A stretch of 64,000 nucleotides of DNA, from assembly GCA_947685225.1 (NCBI GenBank), contig CANTUV010000032.1:23567501-23631500 (forward strand), read 5' to 3'. The position numbers and the translations under genes were made by a program. The stretch is from Garcia nutans (taxonomy: Eukaryota; Streptophyta; Magnoliopsida; Malpighiales; Euphorbiaceae). Positions within the stretch are counted from its first letter, which is position 1, and each line of letters starts with the position of its first letter. Of this stretch, positions 10,105-23,551 are shown in pieces. The notes under the pieces are model-generated. The model was not told where the DNA came from and did no database searches. It worked only from the letters and a program-made list of their open reading frames with translations.

Positions 10105-11521
10105 AGAAGCATCCTTTAAAAAAGTGGAGACTCAAGTAGGACAACTTGCATAACAGATGCAGATTCAACAGAAGGGGAAATTCCCAAGTCAACCTGAGCA
10201 GGCACATTCATTGACTGTTCTTAGGAGTGGTAAGGAAATTAACAATAATGTTGAAAATGATTTTGTGAATGCAGGTGACCAAGAGAACAAGGAGGAAGGA
10301 GAACCAGAGAACAAAGGTGATGGAGTTATATCAGTGGAGAAATCACCTTCAGCAGATTTACATAAGGCAAGCAATCCGTACCGGCCTCCTATACCATTCC
10401 CTAGCAGGTTGAAAGATGATAAAAAAGATAAGTAATTTTCTAATATCTTCAACCTGCTGTCTAAGGTAAGTATTAACTTACCCTTACTTGAAGCAGTAAA
10501 GAATATGCCGGCTTATGCCAAGTTCTTCAAAGACCTGATCACCAAGAAAAAGAGGTATGAGCCAAACGAAAAGGTGATAATTTCCGAGGTAGCTAGTGCT
10601 GTTCTGCAGCATAAACTACCTCCCAAACTAAAGGATCCTGGTAGCTTTATAATTCAACTTTCTATGGGGAATGGAAAGGGGACTGAGGGCATGTGTGATC
10701 TAGGAGCTAGTGTGAATTTGATGCCTTATTCTGTGTATAAAGAATTAGAACTAGGGGAACTCAAATCAACCAAAATGATGTTGCAATTAGCTGATAGATC
10801 TTTTAGATTCCCGAAAGGGGTTATAGAAGATGTGTTAGTTAAGGTTGGTGGGTTAATAGTACCTGTAGATTTCATAGTTCTTGACATGGAAGGGAGTAAT
10901 TCTGCACCATCAGCACACACTATTTTACTGGGTAGGCCTTTCATGGCTACTACCAACACCTTAATAGATGTTAAAAATGGTAAGTTGTCAATGACTGTCT
11001 TAGGACAAACTGTAGAATTTTCTATTTTTAACACTTCTCCCATTCCTACAACTGCTTTATATGAGAATTGTTCTTTAATTAATTGTGTTGATGCAGTTGT
11101 TTCAGATGATTTCTTGCTTACAGGTTCCTCAGATAAAGTGGGACTGACACTGACCTTAGAAGAGGAGGCTAAACCAGTGGGGGAGTCCCAAAAGTGCCTT
11201 AAACCAAAGGCATATGAGAGCTCGAGGAATTATAAGGATCACACTAAAGCACTTCATGACAGATTTATTGGGCGACAGACATTGAGTCCAGGTATGAAAG
11301 TTTTACTTTTTAATTCTCGACTCCATCTATTTTCAGGTAAACACGAATCTCGATGGAGTGGTCCTTTCGAGGTAACTAAGGTATGTCCTTCTGGTGCCAT
11401 TGAATTGCTTAACTCTAGAACTAATAAGATTTTTAAATTAAATAGACATAGAGTTAAACCATATAAAGAAGGATTTCATGAAGTGAGGATCATTGACAGT
11501 ACTTTGATCCACGATTCCTAG

Positions 11522-12833
11522 TCTTGCATGATGTCCAACTTTATGACATTAAAGAAGCGCTTAATGGGAGGCAACCCATTAGTTTGAATTTCTTTTTCAT
11601 AGTTATAATTTTATATTTAGCAATTTTGATTTTATGTTTAGTTTAAATAAATGGAAACCCTTAAGCTCTCTTGTATCTTGTTTTTGACCATTTGTGTTTG
11701 TGATGAAAAGTTAGGGTTTTGCCTCACCAGCGTGCGATGGAAGACAGGTTGTACTTTCTCTTTCTCTTTATTATTCTTGTTTTCCATCGAGGACAATGGA
11801 AATTCTAAAGTGTGGGGTAATCTTTTAGCTGTTCCTTAATTCTTATTTTGTTTGTCTTGGTGTGTTTTATTGTGTTGTGCATGGCATAATTGTTGAAATC
11901 TTATTGATCTTTTCTGTGATTTTAGCATTATAGTTGAGACTTTAGTATCAGCATAGAAATGATCATTTGAATTCATTCAGGATTAATTTTCACATTCTGT
12001 AATTTATGACATATGAATCTTTTTAAACCCACCTGTGTGAGTTTTGAGCCTCATAATTTGATATTATTATCAGTTGATTTTCTTTTCTTAAGTGTGCACA
12101 TTCATGATGTAGCATCTCTAGATTTTGCTTTTGCATGCTAATTGAACTCACATTATGATTTAATCTCAAGTTTTAAAATGATGAAGGCAAAATAGGTTAG
12201 CCCTTTAGCTTAAAAAGACCTCCCTTAATATTGATTTCCTTAGTGAGCCAAGTTGAGCCTTTGACTTTTTCTTGTTTGATCAACACAATTCTCAACTTAA
12301 CATGTTCTTATTATCATCATACCTGCATTAAGGAATGGAGTTTTATGATATGACAATAGGGTGGTTTGTTTCAAAGTGTGGGGTAAGCAAGTAAAAATAA
12401 ATAAAAGAAGAAAAATGGAATTGCTAATTGGAGGTTGAAATGCATACTGCACATTGTATTTGATTAAGAGTCATTATTCTTTTCCTCTACATTTTAAGCT
12501 AGATGTTCTATGCAATTCTTAATTTTGTATACATATATATTTAAAAAAATGATAAAAGTTAAAAAAAAAGGGAGAAAAAAATAAAAGAAAAGTTATATAT
12601 ATATATACAAAATTCATATATGTTCTAGCATTAGTTATCAAAAGTGGAATGTTGACTCATGTAATTTTATGCAAGTATGTAAGATTATCAAGGGTTGGTG
12701 AGTATGCCATTTGAGGGAGTTATGCATTTCTTTGTAAGAGTATTGTCTAATTTAGATACTCCATTTCTTGATGCTCCAACTTAAATGTCTTTTCTCACAC
12801 CTTTACCTTAGCCCCACTACATCCAAATGAAAG
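11522..12833 (+). other. Athila B 3' noncoding region, left part
   Basis: This matches 2674-3990 of copy A closely, with the GGGAGGCAACCC motif, the hairpin-purine module at 11781-11819 and a second AAGTGTGGGGTA at 12374-12385. It is cut at GAAAG (12829-12833) by Tekay-1 and resumes at 23552. No gene was seen. Confidence 0.85.
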
Positions 12834-15796
12834 TGTAATATCCCAAAATGTGCCCTAGAAGTTTTAGTATAATTGTTGTTTTATTTGAATTAAAATGTAT
12901 AGGTGTAATTGGAAAGAGGAAAGAATTTAAAAGAGAGTGTATATGTTGTATATATGAAAATATATATAACATATACATAAGTCAAATGAATGGTCAAAGG
13001 AAGAAGATATTTAAATTGTTATTTGTGAAATTACTAAAGGGCAAGTAAATGAAAGGGAGTTAATATATATAGTAGAGGGTATTTAAGTAATTTTCTTTTC
13101 AAATTGCTTGGTGGAGGTTTAAAGAGATGAGAAGTTGACTTTGTATCTTTTATTTTTCCATTTTCTCTTCTTTTCTCTTTGTGTGGCCGAACCTCAAGGA
13201 AACAAGAGAGCAAGTGAGGGTTTTTGAATTTTAATAGCTAATTAAAGGAAGATTTCAAATAAACAAGTTGTAATTTCAAGAAATTTCATTATTTTGGTAA
13301 GTTCTCTCTTGGTTGCTCTTGTTGTTTTTGAAGTTATTTTTGAGTTTGATGAAGTGTTATTGATAATATGGTTAGGATTGCTTGTGGTGTGGTTGTATGT
13401 GTTGAAATGGAATTAAAGATAAGAAGTTAGGTTGGTGTTGGTGATGGAAGAGTAAGAGTGGTGTTTAGTGAAATGTTTTTTCTGTTTTACAATTTGTAAA
13501 GGCTGTGACTTGTATGATTTTTAATTAAATATAGAAAAATTTTCTTGAAGCAAATATTTGATATGTTGTGCCTCTATGAGTCTAGAATGACTGAAAAATA
13601 TGTTGATTCGATTTTGGAATGGTTATGATTTTGGAAAGATTATTTTTATTAGACCTGTTCCAGCAGGTACCTTAACTGAGACAGCTTTATTTCGGGATTT
13701 TTAATAAAATGTAGAAAATGATATCCAATTGAATTTTGGATATGTTGTTTCTTAGTGAGTCTAGTATTTGAGAAAAATAATTTGGAACCAAGTTGATTGA
13801 ATTTAATTAATGGAATTCACAAAGTTCAGAATTGCTGCCAGGATGCAAGGCAATTGGGGCAGTCTGGTTGGGTGAACTATTTGACCAAGATTTTGTGCTC
13901 AGTTTGATCTGAAATTTTAAATGAATGATTTTAAGATGTAAATTTAAGTTCTGTAAAAATTTTAGAGGTTTTAGTCAAGTAAATTATTTTATACAATTTT
14001 TCAAAATAAGGATTAAGTTGAGTCCAAAACCAGAATTTACTATTCATATGGTCATTTTGCTAATACTCATTTTTGGATTAGGTTGTGAAGAGGTTGAATT
14101 GCCCTAATCTAAGTGTTGAAGATTCTTGGAAGAGTAAGTGTATAGATTGGTGTGAGTTGGTTTTAAGGTTAGTACAAACTACACTATTGCATACATTCAT
14201 GTGATGTTGAGACTTGACACACATTTGATTGTAAATGTGATAAGGAACCTAATGCATTGTTGATGGATATTAAAAATCACATTATGTTTGGTAATATGTG
14301 AATGTTGTGATGAGCATGTAAAATATGTGTTAATGCCATTGATTATATCCATTTGAATAATGAACTGATTAATGTGATTTGAAATATAATATGAGATTGG
14401 TGAAACATATTTGCTTATATGATGATGAAATGAAATATGGAAATGAAATGTGAAAGATATGATGTTATGAAGAATTATTTTATTGTGATTTGAGATATTA
14501 TGAGTTATGAGGCCATGATTGTTGGCTATGATAATGCAAATGAGATAATGGAGGCATGATTGCCTATTTGATTATGAGAGTGAGATGAATTGAGAAATAA
14601 ATGTACAAAGATATAAATAAATAAAAAGATTGTGTGTCTAATGTGTTATTCAACCTTCAGAGTTCTGGTTTTGGCGGCATGCCTATAAAGTACTGGATAG
14701 GTGAAAAGACCGGGTCGTAAGTTGATTCCAGTTGATTAACGTAAAATGTGAATTATAGTAACAGTCTTGCCGGGTTGAGGATCTCCTTGGTTTATCTGGG
14801 TTGAGGTCCAAGAGACTGGGTCTGTTATTGGTAACAGTCTTGCCGGGTTGAGGATCTCCTCAAGTTTAGTGGGTTGAGGTCCAAGAGACTGGGTCTGTTA
14901 CCCTATCCATGGATAGATATATATATATATATATATGTGTTGCCTATGGGCTTGATGATTATGATATGGACCAAAGCAGTAACTCTGAACTTTGAATAAC
15001 ATATTAGTTTCTTTTAGGCCCTTGCATGTCTTTGTTTTTTATGTGATTTATAAATGATGAAATAAATAAATATTGAGATCTATGCTTGTTTTGAGTTCAC
15101 TATGTCCTATAATTGATAACACAAATGTTGGATACAATGAAAGGTAATGTTATGAAATATGAAATTCTTGAGAATTACTTGTATGTTGGATAATATAACA
15201 TTGGCATTTCATTATGGCATGATATCATTGTAGTTTGTACCACTAAGCCGTTGGCTTAGTGCGATTGTGGTTTATCGCGCAGGTGACAGGGAAGAACCAG
15301 AGAGTTCCTCTAGGCTGAGTCGAGTCTAGATTTTGAGGTGTTGATAGTGGGCTTAAAGATCAAAGATTGACTGCCAAAAATGTATAAATTTTATGGGTTG
15401 TAAAACTTGAGTTTGGATGTATATGAATTTGTAAATATTGTTACTTTTCGCTGCATAGTGAACAAATATTTTATCTACTATATTTCTTAATAAACATTTA
15501 CTTTATGTTGTACTAGAAGTGTAAATCCTTTTTGCAGGTTGTAGTTGAGGTTATAAGGGGGATTTATTGGGAAGTGTACTGAGAATGATTTTGTTTGCAT
15601 TGGTTTGTGTAAATGTTTCAAAAATCAGAAAAAAACCAGTTTTGTCGACACTTGGGACTCAATTTTTAAGTGAAACTATGGCAAAATTTCTATAAAAATT
15701 GGAACTAAAATTTGACTAAGTAAAATTGGTAGCAACATTAGGTTAGTGTGGCGCCTCTACTCAGCTTACACACGTAGGTCGGGAAGGGGTGTTACA
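12834..15796 (+). repeat. 5' LTR of Tekay-1
   Basis: Starts TGTAATATCCC and ends GGGTGTTACA; 2963 bp. It closely matches 20667-23551. The length difference is mostly one additional copy of a 73-bp cassette near 14758-14901 plus a longer AT dinucleotide run after it. Confidence 0.95.
14758..14901 (+). repeat. Two-copy 73-bp hairpin cassette in Tekay-1 5' LTR
   Basis: Each unit starts GTAACAGTCTTGCCGGG and ends with a partly complementary GACTGGGTCTGTTA. Units start at 14758 and 14831. The 3' LTR has only one unit (22591-22660), while both LTRs of Tekay-2 have two (36112-36262 and 43287-43439). Unit number therefore changed after or during the last transposition. Confidence 0.85.
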
Positions 15797-15801
15797 ATTT
15801 T

Positions 15802-15819
15802 TGGTATCAGAGCCTAGGT
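15802..15819 (+). other. Primer binding site of Tekay-1 (initiator tRNA-Met type)
   Basis: TGGTATCAGAGCCTAGGT lies five bases after the 5' LTR end. TGGTATCAGAGC is the usual plant match to the 3' end of initiator tRNA-Met and primes minus-strand synthesis. Confidence 0.92.
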
Positions 15820-15963
15820 TTGAGATTCTCAACCTAGATCAATTGTAAGAAAAAGAATATTTTGATTTTTAAAGTGGGTTTTTGAGTAAAATACATGTTT
15901 TGGTATGGCAGTCTTTGATCTTTAATGAGGAATATTCTGCTGTGTTTGCAGATATAGGTAGAG

Positions 15964-18900
15964 ATGGCATCTCATTCGCGACAGTCTGTTGAGGGTAGTG
16001 CGGAGAGTGTAGCTCCTGAAGAGAGTAGAGAGGGAGCTAGGATTGAGAGGGTTAGTGAGGCACCTGTTTCTGTGCCAGAGAGATCTGCTGCTGAGGAGGC
16101 TCTACCGGGTTGGTTAAGGCATGTGGTAGAACTGTTGACGGGAGCTCCAGTGCAGCCACCACCACCACCACCACAGCCTCAGATGCCGGTAAGACATTAT
16201 GACAAGTTAAGAAAATATGGGGCTGAGGATTTCTTGGGCACTATCGATCCTGCAGTGGCTAAGCAGTGGTTGGATAAGGTATAGAGGATATTCATTCAGT
16301 TGCAAGCCACTTCGGATGAGAAGTTTGACTATGCCAGATCCCTCCTTCAGAAAGATGCTTATGATTGGTGGAAGACTGTTCCTCATGCCATGGATGATCC
16401 ACCTACGCTATCTTATAGTGATTTTCTGAGGGAGTTCGAGCAGAAATATACTCCGAGGGAGTATAAAGATCTTAAGAAGATGGAATTTTTGAATTTAAGG
16501 CAAGACAACCGGACGGTAACAGAATATGAGATTGAGTACATCCGGTTGAGTCGCTATGCTGGGAGAATTATCTCTGATGAAATAGACCGATGCAGAAGGT
16601 TTGAGGAGGGGTTGAGGCCCTCTATCATGTGTATTGTGGCTGGTTCTAGATACCAGGATTTCTCTCAGCTTGTTGTAGCAGCTAGAAGTGTTGAGAGAGC
16701 GCAGAGTATTGCAGCAGCTGCTAGTGAGGAGGAGACTAGAGTGAGGAGACCCCAGTTTGAGGCAGGGTCTTCATTTGTGAAGAGGGGTAGAGGAAGTTTT
16801 GTTCTGAGGATCAGTAAGAGTTAGAGACAGCCGGGTAGGTCAGTGCAGTATCAGAGACAGAGACCAAGACCTACAACTTCTATAGCCAGTGCCCCGACTC
16901 CCGTGATGCAGAGGTCTACTCCACCTGTATGTGTTCAGTGCGGTGGAAGACATGTGGGTGTTTGTTGGAGGTATAGTAGATCAGCTGTATGTTTTAGGTG
17001 TGGATCGCCTGACCATTTCATTAGGGAGTGTCCTGAGATGCAAGAGCATAGGCAGGCTGAGTCTGCAGCCTCTCGACCCAATGTTAGCAGAGGTGGTCGA
17101 GGAGGCAGAGGTTTCAGTAGGGGTGGTCGATCCGGGTATAGTCAGAGAGGAGGATCATCATCCGGAGGCAGTAGGCCAGAGGAGGCCGGATCTTCTCAGA
17201 GGGTGTATGTGATGCAGAGGCAGCCAGATGCTTCAGCAGTTATAGCGGGTACATTTTCTTTATTTGGCATTTCAGTACTTGCTTTAATTGATCCAGGATC
17301 TACTCATTCATACATAAGTGCATCCATATTGCCTGTGTCTGAATTGCATTCAGAATCCTTAGGATTTGATGTTTTGGTGACAAATCCTTTAGGACATAGT
17401 GTGATTGTTAGTAAGGTACATCGTGATAGTGCAGTGGTGGTTCAGGGTGAGGAGTTTCTTGGTGATCTGATTGAAATGCCTTTTAAAGAATATGATTTGA
17501 TCTTAGGCATGGATTGGCTGTCTAAGCATGGAGCTGTGGTAGATTGTCAAAAGAAATGTGTCACCTTGAGAACCAGTGATGGTAGGGATGTGATAGTATC
17601 TAGTGAGCAAAGACAACTTACATCCTTGTTTGTATCAGCTGTAACAGCTAGGAAGTTGATTAGAAAAGGGTGTGAAGCTTATCTAGCTCATGTTGTGGAT
17701 ACTAGAGTAGGGAGTTCTCAACTTGATGATATAACCATAGTTGCAGATTTTCCAGATGTGTTTCCTGAGGAGTTGCCAGGGTTACCCCCTGAGAGAGAGG
17801 TTGAGTTTGGTATCAAATTGTTGCCTGGTATCACTCCCATCTCTATCACTCCTTATCGAATGGCACCAGCTGAATTGAGAGAGTTGAAGGTGCAGTTACA
17901 GGAGTTGTTGGATAAAGGGTTTATTCACCCTAGTGTTTCACCATGGGGAGCTCCTGTATTATTTGTGAAGAAGAAGGATGGTATTATGAGGTTATGCATC
18001 GATTATAGGCAATTGAACAAAGTGACTATTAAGAATAAATATCCTTTGCCTAGAATTGATGATCTCTTTGATCAATTGAAGGGAGCATCAGTGTTTTCCA
18101 AGATTGATTTGAGATCAGGGTACCATCAGTTGAGGGTTAAAGCTGAAGATGTTTCTTAGACAGCTTTCCGCACTAGGTATGGACATTATGAGTTTTTAGT
18201 AATGCCTTTTGGGTTGACGAATGCACCTGCAACTTTCATGGATTTGATGAATAGGGTGTTTAGGCCTTATCTGGATCAGTTTGTGGTGGTTTTCATCGAT
18301 GATATTTTGGTGTATTCACATAATGAGGAGGAGCATGTCAAGCATCTGCGAATTGTGTTACAGATCTTAAGAGAGAAGCAGTTGTATGCTAAGCTATCAA
18401 AGTGTGAGTTTTGGCTTGATCAAGTAACTTTTCTGGGTCACATAGTTTCAGCAAATGGTATAAGAGTTGATCTGAGTAAAGTTGAGGCCATTTTGAATTG
18501 GAGTCTACCAATGTCAGTAACTGAAGTTAGAAGTTTTCTGGGTTTGACAGGCTATTATCGAAGGTTTGTGAAAGGTTTTTCTTTGATAGCTACTCCACTC
18601 ACCAGATTGCTTCGAAAGGGAATTAGATTTGTGTGGACAAATCAATGTCAAGCTAGTTTTGATCAGTTGAAAGAAATGTTGACTCAAGCACCTGTTCTTA
18701 CTTTACCCATGGAAGATAAACCATATGTGATTTACAGTGATGCTTCACATAATGGTTTAGGATGTGTTTTGATGCAAGAAGGTAAAGTCATAGCTTATGC
18801 TTCTCGGCAGTTGAAGCCGCATGAGCTTAATTATCCGACTCATGATTTGGAGTTGGCAGTTATATTGTTTGCTTTGAAGATTTGGCGACACTACTTATAT

Positions 18901-20620
18901 GGGGAGAAATGTTTTATCTATACGAATCACAAAAGTTTGAAATATTTGGCTGTTCAGAAGGAGCTGAATCTTCGGCAAAGGCGATGGTTAGAACTGATTA
19001 AAGACTATGACTGTTTGATTGATTACCATCCTGGTAAGGCAAATGTTGTTGCTGATGCCTTAAGTCGGAAGTCTTTGGAAGGTTTGGCTGTTTATTCGCT
19101 CTCGTTGCTTGTTGAGTTGAGAGCATTAAATGCTAGTTTTGAAGCATGTGATGATGATGCATTGTTGGCTCAGTTGCAATTGAGACCAGTATTATTGGAT
19201 CAGATTAAGGAGGCTCAATTGACAGATGAGAAAATTCAGAAGATTGTTTCAGATTGCCAAAATGGGGAGAGTCGAGATTTCATTGTGAGAAGTGATGGTA
19301 GCCTTTGGTTTAAGGATAGATTGTGTGTTCCTGATAATGATAGTTTGAAAAAGGTTATTTTGGAGGAAGCACACCAATTGGTTTTTGCTATGCATCTGGG
19401 AAGTACAAAGATATACCATGAATTGAGACAGCATTATTCTTGGTCTGGTATGAAGAGAGACATAGCAGAATTTGTGTCCAAATGTCTCACTAGTCAGAGC
19501 GTGAAAGCTGAGCATCAAGTTCCAACAGGGTTGCTTCAACCTTTAACGGTGCCTGAATGGAAATGGGAGAGAATCACAATGGATTTTGTCTGGTTTACCA
19601 TTGACACAGAGGAAGCATGATGCTATTTTGGTGATTGTTGATAGGTTGACAAAGACAATTCATTTTCTTCCGGTTCGGATGGACTATTCACTTGAGAAGT
19701 TGGCTGAGCTGTATATTAGTGAGATAGTGAAGTTGCATGGAGTTCCAATTTCTTTAGTGTCTGATCTAGATCCTAGATTTACTTCAATATTTTGGAAGAG
19801 TTTACATGGTGCTTTGGGTTCTTGATTGCATTTTAGCACTGCTTTTCATCCGCAGACAGATGGGCAGTCAGAGAGAGTGATACAGATTATTGAGGATATG
19901 TTGAGAAGCTGTGTCATTGATTTCTCTGGAAGTTGGGACAGATTTTTACCACTTGTAGAATTTGCTTACAACAACAGTCATCAATCTAGTATTGGAATGG
20001 CACCATTTGAGGCATTGTATGGAAGAAAATGTAGAACGCCTCTATGTTGGAATGAAGTTGGGGAAGGCAAATTGGTTGGTCCTGATCTGATTAAAGAGAC
20101 TGAAGAAAAAGTGAAGATGATTCGGGATAGGTTGAAAGCAGCTTCAGACCGACAGAAGTCTTATTCAGATTTGAAGAGAAGAGACATAGAGTTTGATGTT
20201 GGAGATAAGGTATTTTTGAAAGTGTCTCCTTGGAAAAAGATATTGAGATTTGGTCGAAAAGGGAAGCTAAGTCCTCGTTTCATTGGACCGTATGAGATAT
20301 TAGAAAGAGTTGGGCCAGTTGCTTATCGTCTTGCTTTACCGCCTGAGTTGGATAGAATCCATAATGTCTTCCATGTTTCTATGTTGCGAAGGTATAGATC
20401 TGACCCATCTCATGTTTTACCAGTTGAATCTATTGAGGTGAGTCCAGATCTAACTTTTAAAGAAGAACCAATTGCTATTTTGGCACATGAAGTGAAAGAG
20501 TTGAGAAATAAGAAAGTGCCACTTGTAAAGGTTATTTGGAAGAATCATGGTAGAGAAGAGGCAACATGGGAGAGTGAGCAAGCGATGCAAGATCAATATC
20601 CTCAACTATTTCAGACTTGA
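15964..20620 (+). pseudogene. Tekay-1 gag-pol polyprotein with C-terminal chromodomain (inactivated)
   Basis: The start MASHSRQS is shared with Tekay-2. In order: gag capsid (about 16195-16720, with DAYDWWKTVPHAMDDPP), CCHC knuckle CFRCGSPDHFIREC (about 16990-17031), protease with DPGSTHS (near 17290), reverse transcriptase (about 17860-18500, FIDD at 18292-18303), RNase H from about 18720 (YSDASHNGLG), integrase zinc region (about 19390-19500) and core (19560-20020, with FHPQTDGQSER), and a chromodomain ending EEATWESEQAM near 20600. The integrase inserts cDNA, and the chromodomain is known in this family to bias insertion toward heterochromatin. Lesions are stops at 16282-16284, 16822-16824, 18157-18159 and 19823-19825 and a frameshift near 19590 where two bases are missing. 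The first two stops are CAG to TAG relative to Tekay-2. Confidence 0.93.
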
Positions 20621-20653
20621 TATCAGGTAATTTCGGGGACGAAATTTCTTTTT

Positions 20654-20666
20654 AGAGGGGGAGAAT
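20654..20666 (+). other. Polypurine tract of Tekay-1
   Basis: AGAGGGGGAGAAT ends exactly at the 3' LTR start. The same tract is at 41201-41213 in Tekay-2 and at 26751-26763 in the Tekay remnant. It primes plus-strand cDNA synthesis. Confidence 0.9.
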
Positions 20667-23551
20667 TGTAATATCCCAAAATGTGCCCTAGAAGTTTTAG
20701 TATAATTGTTGTTTTATTTGAATTAAAATGTATAGGTGTAATTGGAAAGAGGAAAGAATTTAAAAGAGAGTGTATATGTTGTATATATGGAAATATATAT
20801 AACATATACATAAGTCAAATGAATGGTCAAAGGAAGAAGATATTTAAATTGTTATTTGTGAAATTACTAAAGGGCAAGTAAATGAAAGGGAGTTAATATA
20901 TATAGTAGAGGGTATTTAAGTAATTTTCTTTTCAAATTGCTTGGTGGAGGTTTAAAGAGATGAGAAGTTGACTTTGTCTCTTTTATTTTTCCATTTTCTC
21001 TTCTTTTCTCTTTGTGTGGCCGGACCTCAAGGAAACAAGAGAGCAAGTGAGGGCTTTTGAATTTTAATAGCTAATTGAAGGAAGATTTCAGATAAACAAG
21101 TTGGAATTTCAAGAAATTTCATTATTTTGGTAAGTTCTGTCTTGGTTGCTCTTGTTGTTTTTGAAGTTATTTTTGAGTTTGATGAAGTGTTATTGATAAT
21201 ATGGTTAGGATTGCTTGTGGTGTGGTTGTATGTGTTGAAATGGAATTAAAGATAAGAAGTTAGGTTGGTGTTGGTGATGGAAGAGTAAGAGTGGTGTTTA
21301 GTGAAATGTTTTTTCTGTTTTACAATTTGTAAAGGCTGTGACTTGTATGATTTTTAATTAAATATAGAAAAATGTTCTTGAATCGAATTTCTGATATGTT
21401 GTGCCTCTATGAGTCTAGAATGACTGAAAAATATGTTGATTCGAGTTTGGAATGGTTATGATTTTGGAAAGATTATTTTTATTAGACCTGTTCCAGCAGG
21501 TACCTTAACTGAGACAGCTTTATTTCGGGATTTTTAATAAAATGTAGAAAATGATATCCAATTGAATTTTGGATATGTTGTTGCTTATTGAGTCTAGGAT
21601 TTGAGAAAAATAATTTGGAACCAAGTTGATTGAATTTAATTAATGGAATTCACAAAGTTCGGAACTGCTGCCAGGATGCAAGGCAATTGGGGCAGTCTGG
21701 TTGGGTGAACTATTTGACCAAGATTTTGTGTTCAGTTTGATCTGAAATTTTAAATGAATGATTTTAAGATGTAAAATTAAGTTATGTAAAAATTTTAGAG
21801 TTTTTAGTCAAGTAGATTAGTTTATACAATTTTTCAAAATAAGGATTATGTTGAGTCCAAAACCAGAATTTACTATTCATATGGTCATTTTGCTAATACT
21901 CCTTTTTGGATTAGGTTGTGAAGAGGTTGAATTGCCCTAATCTAAGTGTTGAGGATTCTTGGAAGAGTAAGTGTATAGATTGGTGTGAGTTGGTTTTAAG
22001 GTTAGTACAAACTACACTATTGCATACATTCATGTGATGTTGAGACTTGACACACATTTGATTGTAATTGTGATAAGGAACCTAATGCATTGTTGATGGA
22101 TATTAAAAATCACATTATGTTTGGTAATATGTGAATGTTGTGATGAGCATGTAAAATATGTGTTAATGCCATTGATTATATCCATTTGAATAATGAACTG
22201 ATTAATGTGATTTGAAATATAATATGAGATGGGTGAAACATATTTGCTTATATGATGATGAAATGAAATATGGAAATGAAATGTGAAAGATATGATGTTA
22301 TGAAGAATTATTTTATTGTGATTTGAGATATTATGAGTTATGAGGCCATGATTGTTGGCTATGATAATGCAAATGAGATAGTGGAGGCATGATTGCCTAT
22401 TTGAATATGAGAATGAGATGAATTGAGAAATAAATGTACATAGATATAAATAAATGAAAAGATTGTGTGTCTAATGTGTTATTCAACCTTCAGAGTTCTG
22501 GGTTTGGCGGCATGCCTATAAAGTACTGGATAGGTGAAAAGACCGGGTCGTAAGCTGATTCCAGTTGATAAATGTAAAATGTGAATTATAGTAACAGTCT
22601 TGCCGGGTTGAGGATCTCCTTGGTTTATCCGGGTTGAGGTCCAAGAGACTGGGTCTGTTACCCTATCCATGGATAGAGATATATATATATGTGTGTTGCC
22701 TATGGGCTTGATGATTATGATATGGAACAAAGCAGTAACTCTGAACTTTGAATAACATATTAGTTTCTTTTGGGCCCTTGCATGTCTTTGTTTTCTATGT
22801 GATTTATAAATGATGAAATAAATAAATATTGAGATCTATGCTTGTTTTGAGTTCACTATTTCCTATAATTGATAACACAAATGTTGGATACAATGAAAGG
22901 TAATGTTATGAAATATGAAATTCTTGAGAATTACTTGTATGTTGGATAATATAACATTGGCATTTCATTATGTCATGATATCATTGTAGTTTGTACCACT
23001 AAGCCGTTGGCTTAGCGCGATTGTGGTTTATCGCGCAGGTGACAAGGAAGAACCGGAGAGTTCCTCTAGGCCGAGTCGAGTCTAGATTTTGAGGTGTTGA
23101 TCGTGGGCTTAAAGATCAAAGACTGACTGCCAAAAATGTATAAATTTTATGGGTTGTAAAACTTGAGTTGGATGTATATGAATTTGTAAATATTGTTACT
23201 TTTCGCTGCATAGTGAACAAATATTTTATCTATTGTATTTCATAATAAACCTTTACTTTATGTTGTACTAGAAGTGTAAATCCTTTTTGCAGGTTGTAGT
23301 TGAGGTTATAAGGGGGATTTATTGGGAAGTGTATTGAGAATGATTTTGTTTGCATTGGTTTGTGTAAATGTTTTTAAAAATTAGAAAAAAACAGTTTTGT
23401 CGACACTTGGGACTCAATTTTTAAGTGAAACTATGGCAAAATTTCTATAAAAATTGGAACTAAAATTTGACTAAGTAAAATTGGTAGCAACATTAAGTTA
23501 GTGTGGCGCCTCTACTCAGCTTACACACGTAGGTCATGAAGGGGTGTTACA
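20667..23551 (+). repeat. 3' LTR of Tekay-1
   Basis: 2885 bp, TGTAATATCCC to GGGTGTTACA, followed by the target duplication GAAAG. It has one GTAACAG cassette instead of the two in the 5' LTR. The 66-codon ORF near its start also occurs in the 5' LTR and is not a gene. Confidence 0.95.

Larger units (their letters stand above)
6171..11521 (+). pseudogene. Athila gag-protease-integrase-tail polyprotein, copy B (interrupted)
   Basis: The start MQGRRS at 6171 is chosen because copy C begins gag with the same residues; the open frame extends upstream to 6132. Gag is open to a CAA-to-TAA stop at 7413-7415 and includes the CCHC knuckle at about 7095-7136. The solo LTR then splits the gene at 7450. 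The frame resumes after 10109, meets a second CAA-to-TAA stop at 10433-10435, and is open again for 338 codons at 10505-11521. That part holds the DLGAS protease (near 10697-10711) and the integrase tail (11210-11521). The same two internal pol deletions as in copy A are present. Confidence 0.88.
12834..23551 (+). mobile_element. Tekay-1: full-length Tekay/Del-type chromovirus nested in Athila B
   Basis: The 10.7-kb element has 5' LTR 12834-15796, initiator-Met-type primer site, gag-pol, purine tract 20654-20666 and 3' LTR 20667-23551. The target duplication GAAAG is perfect (12829-12833, 23552-23556), and the uninterrupted site is visible in Athila A near 3991. Coding sequence is structurally complete but inactivated by four stops and a frameshift. 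Tekay assignment rests on the roughly 3-kb LTRs, single gag-pol frame and C-terminal chromodomain; finer placement needs a tree. Confidence 0.95.

Noticed and set aside
12848..13048. 66-codon ORF also present at 20681-20881
   Set aside because: It lies at the same place in both LTRs of Tekay-1, has no domain and overlaps U3.
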